The translations under genes were made by a program, and so were the position numbers. Below the pieces are notes generated by a model. It made no database searches, was not told the DNA's origin, and saw nothing but the letters and a program-made list of their open reading frames with translations. From JANLYC01 sp963815445 (GTDB taxonomy: Bacteria; Actinomycetota; Actinomycetes; Propionibacteriales; Nocardioidaceae): 64,000 nt of DNA. Shown piece by piece: positions 8,997-16,203 of the stretch. Within the stretch, counting starts at the first letter, position 1, and each line of letters opens with the position of its first letter. The stretch is from assembly GCA_963815445.1 (NCBI GenBank), contig CAWFGV010000006.1, positions 1-64,000 on the forward strand. Direction: 5' to 3'.

Positions 8997-9829
8997 GCGG
9001 CGCCCTCCTTTCCCTTCGATGTCGGTGCGGATGACGGTGCTGGTGCTGGTGCTGGTGCTGGTGCTGGTGCTGCGAGTGCTGCCGGGCGAGGGTCGTGGCC
9101 AAGCGCCTTCGAGAGCGCGGCAGCCTGCTTCGTGAGCAGGGCGCCGAGCTGCGGAATTCGGTGGTCGATGCGGTTGCTGGGCCCGGAGATGCCGAGGGCC
9201 GCAACGACCTCGCCGCCGTGAGCGAGCACGGGTGAGGCGACAGCGTCGAGGCCGATCTCGAGCTCGCCGAGCGCGACGGCGTACCCCTGGGTCCGGATCT
9301 CGTCGAGGTGCGTGGCGAACGCGCCCGGGTCGGTGATCGTGTACTCGGTACGCCGTTCGAGCGTGCTCGTCGGAAGGTCGATCGCCTGAGCGGCGTAGAG
9401 GACCTTGCCGAGTGCAGAGCAATGTGGGGGCACATCGACGTCGACCCAATTGATCGTGCCGAGCAGGAAGGTGGCGTCGATCTGGGCCACCTGCACGACG
9501 GTGTTGTTGCGCGCCACCGCCAGGTTGACCGTCTCTCCGGTGGCGTCACTGAGGCGTTGCATCGTCGGCTGGGCGAGAGCGACGAGCTCGTCGAGGGGCT
9601 CGTGACGACTCGCGTACAGCGCGAAGAGCGCGCCCGCTGCGTAGCCACCCTCGTCATCGCGATGGACCAGCCGGTGCCGCTCGAGGGCTTGGAGCAATCG
9701 GGAGGCGGTGGACTTGGCGAGGCCCGTGTCGGAGACCAGCTCGCCGAAGGCCGGCTTCTCATCGGCGAGCACGACGCGCGACAGCAGCTCGGCTGCTCTG
9801 TCGATCGCCTGGGTGCCGTTGCCGCTCAC
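8993..9829 (-). CDS. IclR family transcriptional regulator of the corrinoid methyltransferase operon
   Basis: 278 aa from a GTG at 9829, preceded by GAGG 7 nt upstream. An upstream ATG at 9952 would add about 40 low-complexity residues encoded by 15-bp repeats. The N-terminal winged HTH (AIDRAAELLSRVV, then LVSDTGLAKSTASRLLQALERHRLV) is followed by an IclR effector domain (ETVNLAVARNNTVVQVAQIDA, VPPHCSALGKVLYA, YAVALGELEIGLDAVASPV). The tail has six Ala-Pro units from a GGTGCT hexamer repeat at 9036-9071. It is the first gene of the operon and lies beside the dyad at 9965-9986, so autoregulation and control of the divergent mttB-type gene are likely. The effector is presumably betaine or a relative (inference). 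Confidence 0.9.
9036..9071. repeat. Hexanucleotide microsatellite, six GGTGCT units
   Basis: Six perfect tandem GGTGCT copies inside the IclR gene encode an Ala-Pro run near the C-terminus (minus strand). Unit changes keep the reading frame, so they would alter tail length rather than switch the gene off. Confidence 0.9.
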
Positions 9830-9852
9830 TGCTGACCTCGCTCGGGTGTTGG

Positions 9853-9918
9853 TTGTCGGTGGGAGTGTTGTCGGTGGGAGTGCGGTGGTGGAATTGCCGG
9901 TGATGGAATTGCCGGTGG
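9853..9918. repeat. Two adjacent pairs of 15-bp direct repeats
   Basis: ttgtcggtgggagtg occurs twice (9853-9882), and tggaattgccggtg(a/g) occurs twice (9889-9918). They lie in the leader of the IclR gene, or in its N-terminus if the ATG at 9952 is used. The repeated TGGAA resembles half of the nearby operator TGGAAC, but no dyad is formed here. Confidence 0.6.
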
Positions 9919-9964
9919 CGGGGACTACCGCACCGGTGTGGTGATGCTCCACAATGAAACCATA

Positions 9965-9986
9965 ATATGGAACGTGAGTTCCACAT
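9965..9986. promoter_or_regulatory. Operator palindrome between iclR operon and mttB-type gene
   Basis: A perfect inverted repeat, TGGAAC-GTGA-GTTCCA (9968-9983), with partly matching flanks to 22 bp. It overlaps a minus-strand -10-like TATTAT (9962-9967) for the IclR operon and lies about 12 bp before a plus-strand -10-like TACCAT (9995-10000) for the methyltransferase gene. It is well placed to control both directions. IclR proteins typically bind such short dyads; binding by the adjacent regulator is inference. Confidence 0.6.
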
Positions 9987-10048
9987 CATGACGCTACCAT
10001 TCTGCTGAGATCGAATCTGGAGCGTTTGACCAAAGGTCGGGAGGCCGC

Positions 10049-11488
10049 ATGTTCCGCAACACAATGCCGCGTTACGAGGTGCTGTCGGCGGAGGCGATCG
10101 CCACGCTCGATGCAGGCTGGCGGCGGATCGTGACCGAGATCGGGGTCGAGTTCATGTCGGACCGCGCGCTGGCACTGTTCAAGTCAGCCGGGCAGCGCGT
10201 GGAGGACAACACCGTCTTCCTCGATCCCGACTTCGTGTTGGAGCAGGTCGCGAAGGCGCCGAGGGAGTTCGACGTCCAGGCGCGCAACCCGGAGCACACG
10301 ATCCACCTCGGCGGCGACTCGATGGCGTTCGGCGCCGTCTACGGGCCGCCGTTCCTGCGCGAGGGCGAGGTACGGCGCGACGCGACCATGAACGACTTCC
10401 GCAACTTCGCGAAGCTGTCGCAGTCGTATGCCGTGCTCGACTCGGCCGGCGGCGTGGTGTGCGAGCCGAACGACACCCCGCTCGACTCCCGCCACCTCGA
10501 CATGACCTACGCGCTGCAGACGTTGACCGACAAGGTCTACATGGGCAACGTCGTCTCGGGTGTCAATGCGGCCGACACCATCGCGATGAGCTCCATCCTC
10601 TTCGGTGGCCGCGACGCCATCGAGGAGACGCCGGCGTCGATCTCGTTGATCAACTGCAACTCGCCGCTGCGCTGGGATGACCGGATGCTCGACGCCATGT
10701 TCGAGTACTGCGAAGCCGCGCAGCCCGTCGTACTCACGCCGTTCCTGCTCATGGGGGCGATGTCCCCGGTGACGATCCCCGCCGCCTTGGTGCAGCAGAT
10801 GGCCGAGGCGTTGTCGGGGATCGCGCTGGCGCAGCTGATCCGGCCGGGATGTCCGGTGATCTTCGGGTCGTTCCTGTCGAACATCGACATGCAGTCCGGG
10901 TCGCCGTGTTTCGGGACCCCGGAGTCGGCGATGGGCCTGTTCTGCACCGGCCAGATCGCGCGTCACCTCGGCCTGCCGTTCCGCTCCGGTGGCGGCATGA
11001 CGTCGAGCCAGGTGCCCGATGCGCAGGCCGGCTACGAGGCGATGATGACGCTGCTGCCGACGTTCCTGGCCGGCGTCAACTGGGTCATGCACTCCGCCGG
11101 GTGGCTGGAGGGCGGACTGGTGGCGGGGTACGAGAAGTTCATCATCGACATCCAGCTGCTCGAGATGCTGCAGGTGGAGTTCACGCCGCTCGAGATCGAC
11201 GCGGCGTCGCTGGCGTTCGGTGCGCACGAGGAGGTCGGCCACGGTGGACACTTCCTCGGAGCCGCGCACACGATGGAGCGGTTCCGGACCTGCTTCTACC
11301 GGCCGTTCCTGTCGTCGTCGGACAACTACGAGAAGTGGATGCGCACCGGCGGCCTCGACACCGCTGCCCGGGCAACCCAGATCTACCAGGCCAAGCTCGA
11401 GGCATATGAGCCACCACCTCTCGACGACGCCATTCGCGCGGAGCTGGAGGAGTACGTCACCCGCCGCCGCCACGAACTCGGCGACTAA
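10049..11488 (+). CDS. Trimethylamine methyltransferase (MttB) family protein, non-pyrrolysine; probable glycine betaine:corrinoid methyltransferase
   Basis: 479 aa, COG5598/MttB superfamily. The ATG has GGGAGG 5 nt upstream. The reading frame has no internal amber codon, so it is a non-pyrrolysine member like MtgB, MtpB and MtcB rather than a trimethylamine enzyme. Family features include the N-terminal helix ATLDAGWRRIVTEIGVEF, an HLGGDSMAFGAVYGPPF segment, TPFLLMGAMSPVTIPAAL, MGLFCTGQIARHLGLPFRSGGGM and a C-terminal HEEVGHGGHFLGAAHTMERF. It would transfer a methyl group from a quaternary amine to the corrinoid protein encoded divergently. Glycine betaine is the likely substrate, because betA, betB and proVWX lie just beyond. 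Other betaines cannot be excluded from sequence. Confidence 0.88.
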   Translation: MFRNTMPRYEVLSAEAIATLDAGWRRIVTEIGVEFMSDRALALFKSAGQRVEDNTVFLDPDFVLEQVAKAPREFDVQARNPEHTIHLGGDSMAFGAVYGPPFLREGEVRRDATMNDFRNFAKLSQSYAVLDSAGGVVCEPNDTPLDSRHLDMTYALQTLTDKVYMGNVVSGVNAADTIAMSSILFGGRDAIEETPASISLINCNSPLRWDDRMLDAMFEYCEAAQPVVLTPFLLMGAMSPVTIPAALVQQMAEALSGIALAQLIRPGCPVIFGSFLSNIDMQSGSPCFGTPESAMGLFCTGQIARHLGLPFRSGGGMTSSQVPDAQAGYEAMMTLLPTFLAGVNWVMHSAGWLEGGLVAGYEKFIIDIQLLEMLQVEFTPLEIDAASLAFGAHEEVGHGGHFLGAAHTMERFRTCFYRPFLSSSDNYEKWMRTGGLDTAARATQIYQAKLEAYEPPPLDDAIRAELEEYVTRRRHELGD

Positions 11489-11490
11489 CT

Positions 11491-11601
11491 CGTTGAACCG
11501 TGAGTTGTGGCTCGTTGAACCGTGAGTTGTGGTTGCTTGAGCCGTGAGTTGTGGTTGCTTGAGCCGTGAGTTGTGGTTGCTTTGAGCCGTGAGTTGTGGC
11601 T
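11491..11601 (+). repeat. Left 22-bp tandem array (5 units) flanking the DUF559 gene
   Basis: Five units of 22-23 bp share the core ccgtgagttgtgg, with ttgaa or ttgag before it: 11491-11512, 11513-11534, 11535-11556, 11557-11578 and 11579-11601. The array starts 2 bp after the mttB-type stop and ends 2 bp before the stop of the DUF559 gene. The same unit occurs in reverse orientation at 12653-12740. There are no unique spacers. Confidence 0.9.
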
Positions 11602-11603
11602 GG

Positions 11604-12596
11604 TCAGTCGCTGCTGATGGCGGTGTATGGCGAGAGACGCCGACCTGGACGCAGGCGCACCGCAACGCGACGCGACTCGATGGCGCGGCGCAGCTGTTCT
11701 GTCCAACGTGTCGCGGCCTCGCGAGTGAAGTCGGTCTTCGTGACGACGATGACGATCCAGCCGTGCTCACGCAGCCACTGTCGTCGCCACTCGTCGGCCG
11801 CTCTGCTCTCGGGCGAGTCATGGAACTCCTCGCCGTCATACTCGATGCAGATCCTGAGCCCCGGATAGGCGAGATCGAGGCGAAACAGCTCGCGGCCGTC
11901 GCGGGTGATCGACACTTGCAGTGCCGGCACAGGGAGGTTGGCGTCCACGATCTCGAGGCGGGTCCACGATTCGCCGGGCGATTCGGCCCGGCCATCGGCG
12001 AGGGTGATCAGGCGTCGCAATTGGCGCACGCCCCGGCGGCGGAAGTATCGATGGGCATGGCGCCGCAGGTCGTCGCGGGTGAATCCGAACCTGCGCATGA
12101 ACATGTCGAGGGCGGCCAGCGCATCGCGTCGTGGCAAGGCGCACCCAAGGTCGAGCGCTGTTCGCAGCGGCGTGGTGACGCGGACTGGGCCGATCTGCAT
12201 CACGTCGTCTTCGCTGAGATCGCGCTGGCCAGGATTGGTTCCTCGACGCTGCACCCGAGGACTGCTGCGGCGTACGAACGTCTCGAGGTGGGGTAACAGA
12301 TCGTGCTCGGCCAGCACAAGGACATCGACCCCGTGGAGCCAGGCGGCGGTGCGATCACACAGGACGCAGGCAGCGGATACGACCAGCGCGGCAGCGGTCG
12401 CCCGCGTGGGTACGGTGTCGGGCACGGCGCTGTCGACATACACACCGCGGAGTACGCGACGGATCACGCCCTGAGCGAGTAGGTGGCGCAGTTGCGCGCG
12501 AGTGATCCCGAGCTCCGCGGCCATGGGGGGTGTGAAGGGGCCGGCCGGAAGTGACAGGGGTGCAGAAGTCGCCATCACGGAACTGTGCCGCGCCAT
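11604..12596 (-). CDS. AbiEi-like wing-helix plus DUF559 (Vsr/restriction-endonuclease-like) protein
   Basis: About 330 aa from the ATG at 12596; ATGs at 12575 and 12665 are alternatives. The N-terminal part (ITRAQLRHLLAQGVIRRVLRGVYVDS) matches the AbiEi-type antitoxin winged helix. The middle follows AbiEi proteins (LCDRTAAWLHGVDVL, TTPLRTALDLGCALPRRDALAALDMFM). The C-terminus is a DUF559 nuclease-like fold: RLDLAYPGLRICIEYDGEEFHDSPE, then RRQWLREHGWIVIVVTKTDF, with Asp, Glu and Asp as in Vsr-type enzymes. No adjacent AbiEii-like toxin is present. The gene is enclosed by inverted 22-bp arrays in the space between convergent mttB-type and purU genes and is unrelated to their metabolism, which suggests a mobile cassette. 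DNA cleavage is inference. Confidence 0.78.
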   Translation of the reverse strand: MARHSSVMATSAPLSLPAGPFTPPMAAELGITRAQLRHLLAQGVIRRVLRGVYVDSAVPDTVPTRATAAALVVSAACVLCDRTAAWLHGVDVLVLAEHDLLPHLETFVRRSSPRVQRRGTNPGQRDLSEDDVMQIGPVRVTTPLRTALDLGCALPRRDALAALDMFMRRFGFTRDDLRRHAHRYFRRRGVRQLRRLITLADGRAESPGESWTRLEIVDANLPVPALQVSITRDGRELFRLDLAYPGLRICIEYDGEEFHDSPESRAADEWRRQWLREHGWIVIVVTKTDFTREAATRWTEQLRRAIESRRVAVRLRPGRRLSPYTAISSD

Positions 12597-12652
12597 GCCT
12601 TGGTCGCGTGCGCGTTGTCCACAGGCTCGGCACGTTGTTCCGCAGGGCTGAC

Positions 12653-12740
12653 AGCCACAACTCACGGTTCAAGGAGCCACAACTCACGGTTCAAGGAGCC
12701 ACAACTCACGGTTCAAGGAGCCACAACTCACGGTTCAACG
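12653..12740 (-). repeat. Right 22-bp tandem array (4 units), inverted relative to the left array
   Basis: Four 22-bp units of agccacaactcacggttca plus agg or acg: 12653-12674, 12675-12696, 12697-12718 and 12719-12740. They are the reverse complement of the left array's unit. The array ends 7 bp before the purU stop codon. Confidence 0.9.
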
Positions 12741-12747
12741 AAGGCGG

Positions 12748-13626
12748 TCAGCGGAAGACGACGGTTTTGGTGTCGTTGATCATGACGCGCGTCTCGGAGT
12801 GCCAGCGGACGGCCCGCGACAGCACAGAGCTCTCCACGTCGCGGCCGGCCGTCACGAGCTGCTCGGCGGTGAAGCTGTGGTCGACCCGGGCGACGTCCTG
12901 CTCGATGATCGGGCCCTCGTCGAGGTCGGAAGTGACGTAGTGGGCCGTCGCCCCGATGAGCTTGACGCCCCGCTGGTGCGCCTGGTGGTACGGCCGCGCT
13001 CCCTTGAAGCTCGGCAGGAACGAGTGGTGGATGTTGATGGCCTTGCCGCTGAGTGCTCGACAGGTCTCGTCGGACAACACCTGCATGTACCGCGCGAGCA
13101 CGACCAGGTGGATGTCGAGCTCGTCGACCAGGCTGAGCAGCTGCTTCTCCGCGTCCGCCTTCGTCTCGGGCGTCACCGGGACGTGGTGGAAGGGGATGTC
13201 GTACGTCGCCGCCAGCTTCTCGAAGTCGCGGTGGTTCGAGACGATGGCCGGGATGTTGATCTGCAGCGCCCCGGTGTTCCAGCGGAACAACAAGTCGTTC
13301 AGGCAATGCCCGAACCGCGACACCATGATCAGCGTGTTGTAGGGCGCCATTGCGTCCCACATCTCCCACGTCATGCCGAAGGCGGCTGCCACCGGCACGA
13401 ACCGTTCGCGCAGGTCCTCCACAGTCGTCGACGAGCCCACCAGCTCGAAATGCACGCGCAGGAAGAACCGCCCGGTCTCGCTGTCGCCGTACTGTTGGCT
13501 CTGCATGATGTTGGCCGACTGGTCGACCAGGAACCCCGAGACCGCATGCACGATGCCGGGGCGATCCGGACACCGCAGCCGCAACACGATGCCGCCCGGT
13601 CCGCCCGCGAGTGGTGCCGTTGTCAT
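12748..13626 (-). CDS. purU: Formyltetrahydrofolate deformylase
   Basis: 292 aa, the normal PurU length. The N-terminal ACT-like domain (LRLRCPDRPGIVHAVSGFLVDQSANIMQSQQYGD) is followed by a formyltransferase-fold domain with GHCLNDLLFRW, IPAIVSNHRDF, ARYMQVLSDE and INIHHSFLPSFKGARPYHQAH, then ATAHYVTSDLDEGPII; these hold the Asn-His-Asp catalytic set. It hydrolyses 10-formyl-THF to formate and THF, which regenerates THF when one-carbon units are in excess. That suits a catabolic C1 pathway together with the MTHFR and FolD nearby. It is divergent from an IclR gene with 59 bp between. A CATACT box 6 nt before the ATG suggests a leaderless message. Confidence 0.95.
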   Translation of the reverse strand: MTTAPLAGGPGGIVLRLRCPDRPGIVHAVSGFLVDQSANIMQSQQYGDSETGRFFLRVHFELVGSSTTVEDLRERFVPVAAAFGMTWEMWDAMAPYNTLIMVSRFGHCLNDLLFRWNTGALQINIPAIVSNHRDFEKLAATYDIPFHHVPVTPETKADAEKQLLSLVDELDIHLVVLARYMQVLSDETCRALSGKAINIHHSFLPSFKGARPYHQAHQRGVKLIGATAHYVTSDLDEGPIIEQDVARVDHSFTAEQLVTAGRDVESSVLSRAVRWHSETRVMINDTKTVVFR

Positions 13627-13632
13627 GGCAGC

Positions 13633-13638
13633 AGTATG
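13633..13638 (-). promoter_or_regulatory. -10 box of leaderless purU promoter
   Basis: CATACT on the minus strand, 6 nt before the purU ATG. It lies 35 bp from the opposite-facing -10 box of the IclR gene, so the two promoters are back to back. Confidence 0.45.
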
Positions 13639-13673
13639 CCGTCGAGCCTTGTCCTTTGTCGCTGTCTATGCAC

Positions 13674-13679
13674 TACTGT
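13674..13679 (+). promoter_or_regulatory. -10 box of leaderless promoter of second IclR gene
   Basis: TACTGT, 6 nt before the ATG at 13686, with no Shine-Dalgarno sequence. It favours this start over the ATG at 13611, which lies inside the purU coding end. Confidence 0.5.
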
Positions 13680-13685
13680 TTCGCC

Positions 13686-14552
13686 ATGAGCAACAAGCCC
13701 GTCGACCTCGAGGCAGAGCTGGCCGCGACCAATGGCCGACCTGCGGAGACGACGGCCGAGCTCGCGGACATCGTGCAGGTCGACCCCCCGGTGGGCGTTG
13801 TTGCCAGCACCGTCCAGTCCGTCGACCGGGCCGTCTCCATTCTCGAGATCCTGGCGCGCACCGGTGAAGCCGGCGTCACCGAGATCGCACGCGAGCTCGG
13901 GGTGCACAAGTCCACGGCGTTCCGGCTGGTTGCCGCACTCGAACGTCGAGACCTGGTCGAGCAGATCGCCGGCCGCGGCAAGTACCGCCTGGGCACGGGC
14001 ATCCTGCGCCTCGCGGGCGCCACGACGTCACGCCTCGACCTCGTCCAGGAAAGTCGCGGCGTCGCCCGCCAGCTGGCCCAGCGCACGGGTGAGACCGTCA
14101 ACCTCGCGGTCCTCTCCGATGGGGCCGCGCTCTACATGGACCAGGTGGCCGGATCATCGGCTCTCCAGCCGCACAACTGGGTTGGCCAGCGCATACCTCT
14201 GCATGCCACGTCCAACGGCAAGGTCCTGCTCAGCGCTCTCGAGCCACCGGAGGTACGGCGTCAGGTGCCAGCGCTCAAGTCCTACACCGCCAACACGATC
14301 ACGACGTTCGAGGGGCTGCTGCGCGAGCTCGATGAGGTACGCCGTCGTGGTTACGCGATCGCGATCGACGAGCTCGAGATCGGCCTGACGGCGATCGCAG
14401 CACCGATCCGCAATACCCACGGCGAACCGGTGGCCTCGATGAGCATCTCCGGCCCGACGTTCCGTCTCGACGCCCGCCGGGTGCCGCAGATGGCCGAGGC
14501 GGTCGTGACGGCGGCGGACGAGGTCTCGCAGCGGCTCGGGTGGCGCGGGTGA
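13686..14552 (+). CDS. IclR family transcriptional regulator (choline/betaine gene cluster)
   Basis: 288 aa. An acidic N-terminal tail (about residues 1-40) precedes the winged HTH (SVDRAVSILEILARTGEAG, then IARELGVHKSTAFRLVAALERRDLV). The IclR effector domain follows (ETVNLAVLSDGAALYMDQVAG, IPLHATSNGKVLLSAL, YAIAIDELEIGLTAIAAPI, SISGPTFRL). The gene precedes the bet-pro genes by 180 bp, and its likely operators lie in that gap (14669-14704). Matching dyads precede the MTHFR and DMGDH genes, so it is the best candidate for a shared regulator of the island. Whether it represses or activates, and with what effector, cannot be told. It is distinct from the IclR at 8993-9829, whose dyad is different. 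Confidence 0.9.
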   Translation: MSNKPVDLEAELAATNGRPAETTAELADIVQVDPPVGVVASTVQSVDRAVSILEILARTGEAGVTEIARELGVHKSTAFRLVAALERRDLVEQIAGRGKYRLGTGILRLAGATTSRLDLVQESRGVARQLAQRTGETVNLAVLSDGAALYMDQVAGSSALQPHNWVGQRIPLHATSNGKVLLSALEPPEVRRQVPALKSYTANTITTFEGLLRELDEVRRRGYAIAIDELEIGLTAIAAPIRNTHGEPVASMSISGPTFRLDARRVPQMAEAVVTAADEVSQRLGWRG

Positions 14553-14668
14553 TGGCGGCGTTGAACAACTCGGGGCGATAAGCCCGGCTTGTGCGACATC
14601 GCGGCGGCCAGTTGGTAACGACCTCGTCAGCGCATCTTGACGGGCTGCCTGCACCGCTGTTTAAGTTT

Positions 14669-14704
14669 GTTGCGTAGAACAGTACGTGTTGCTTGATTCG
14701 CAAC
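14669..14704 (+). promoter_or_regulatory. Candidate IclR-type double operator upstream of betB-betA-proVWX
   Basis: Two elements 19 bp apart: GTTGCGTAGAACAGTAC (14669-14685) and the dyad GTTGCTTGATTCGCAAC (14688-14704, 14 of 17 positions as in 26591-26607). The same pair with the same spacing occurs at 3873-3908. It ends 28 bp before the betB GTG. Confidence 0.6.
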
Positions 14705-14732
14705 AATCGACTGATCTCAATTCGGAGGCGAT

Positions 14733-16203
14733 GTGGCCGATCTTTTCATCGCGGGGGAGTGGCGCTCTGCACAGGGTGGTCGCGAGCGCGACATCCGCTG
14801 CCCGGCGGATGGCAAGCATGTCGTCACCGTCGACGAGGCTGGTCCCGAGGACACCCTCGACGCGATCGCGGCAGCCCGCGAAGCCTTCGACTCAGGCGAG
14901 TGGCCGGCAACGTCGGTGCACGACCGCAGCGCTCTCCTGCACCGGGTCGGCCGACCTGCTGGTCGCCAACAAGGACGACGTCGCCCGCGCGGAGTCCCTC
15001 GACACCGGCAAGCGGTACGTCGAGAGCGAGTACGACGTCGACGACATCGTCTCGGTGTTCCGCTACTACGCCAACATCGCAGCCGAGGACGCCGGCCGGG
15101 TCGTCGACACCGGTCAGTCCAACGTGCGCAGCCGGGTCGTGCACGAGCCCATCGGTGTCTGCGCGCTGATCACGCCGTGGAACTACCCGCTGCTGCAGAC
15201 TTCGTGGAAGGTCGCACCCGCGCTGGCGGCCGGCAACACGTTCGTGCTCAAGCCGAGTGAGCTGACGCCATCGACAGCGATCCTGCTCATGCACTATCTG
15301 CATCAGGCCGGGCTTCCGGCTGGTGTCGCCAACCTGATCCTCGGCGCGGGGCCGGACGCCGGCGCCCCGCTGTCCACCCACCCCGACGTCGATCTCGTCT
15401 CGTTCACCGGCGGCCTCGAGACCGGCCGCATCCTGATGGCGAACGCCGCGCCCACGGTCAAGAAGGTCGCGCTCGAGCTCGGCGGCAAGAACCCCAACAT
15501 CGTCTTCGCCGACGCCGATCGCGACGTCGCCCTCGACATGGCCCTGACGGCGGTCTTCCTCCACTCGGGACAGGTCTGCTCTGCCGGTGCGCGCCTGATC
15601 GTCCAGGACAGCATCAAGGACGCCTTCGTCGACGAGCTGGTCGAGCGGGCGCAGCGTATCCGGCTCGGTGGGCCGTTCGACCCCAAGGCCGAGACGGGCC
15701 CACTCGTGTCAGCGGGCCATCGCGACAAGGTCGAGGCGTACGTCGCGCATGCCCTCGAGCAGGGCGCAACCTTGCGGTGCGGAGGCAGCCGCCCGGACGA
15801 CCCAGGTCTCGCCGACGGCTTCTACTACCTGCCAACCGTCCTCGATGACTGCGCCGGCACCGACGCAGTGCACGACGAGTCGTTCGGCCCGGTGCTCACC
15901 GTCGAGACCTTCACCGACGAGGACGATGCCGTCCGCGTCGCCAACGACAGCATCTACGGGCTGGCCGGCGCCGTCTGGACCGAGAACGCCGGCCGGGCGG
16001 AACGTGTCGCCAGCCGGCTTCGCATGGGCACGGTGTGGATCAACGACTACCACCCCTACGTGCCGCAGGCCGAGTGGGGCGGCTACAAGCAGTCCGGCAC
16101 CGGCCGTGAGCTCGGCGGAGCCGGACTCGACGAGTACCGCGAGACCAAGCACATCTGGCACAACGTCAAGCCCGAGGTGCAGCACTGGTTCGGCGGCAGC
16201 TGA
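14733..16203 (+). CDS. betB: Betaine-aldehyde dehydrogenase, 5' one-base frameshift
   Basis: NAD(P)-dependent aldehyde dehydrogenase converting betaine aldehyde to glycine betaine. Translation from the GTG at 14733 (GGAGG 4-5 nt upstream) gives the expected N-terminus MADLFIAGEWRSAQGG up to ALLHRV. One extra base at 14949-14950 then shifts the frame, and the normal protein continues as ADLLVANKDDVARAESLDTGK to 16203. The body is intact: ITPWNYPLLQ, SFTGGLETGR, the catalytic Glu in LELGGKNPN and the catalytic Cys in GQVCSAGAR. The reading frame that is open through the body begins upstream at 14686, but its first 87 or so residues are out of frame and not ALDH-like. The indel may be real (a recent pseudogene) or a sequence error. 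betA follows with a 1-bp overlap. Confidence 0.82.

Noticed and set aside
9830..10048. Cobalamin riboswitch upstream of the corrinoid or methyltransferase genes
   Set aside because: The region is short and repeat-rich, and no B12-box-like sequence was seen.
10049..11488. Trimethylamine methyltransferase with pyrrolysine
   Set aside because: No in-frame amber codon occurs in the gene, and no pyl genes were seen.
11491..12740. CRISPR-like look of the 22-bp arrays
   Set aside because: The units are contiguous without unique spacers and no cas genes are nearby.
14686..14732. ATG at 14686 as the betB start
   Set aside because: It gives an N-terminus unlike aldehyde dehydrogenases and lies inside the operator. 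The GTG at 14733, with RBS and an ALDH-like N-terminus, is preferred, at the cost of a frameshift.
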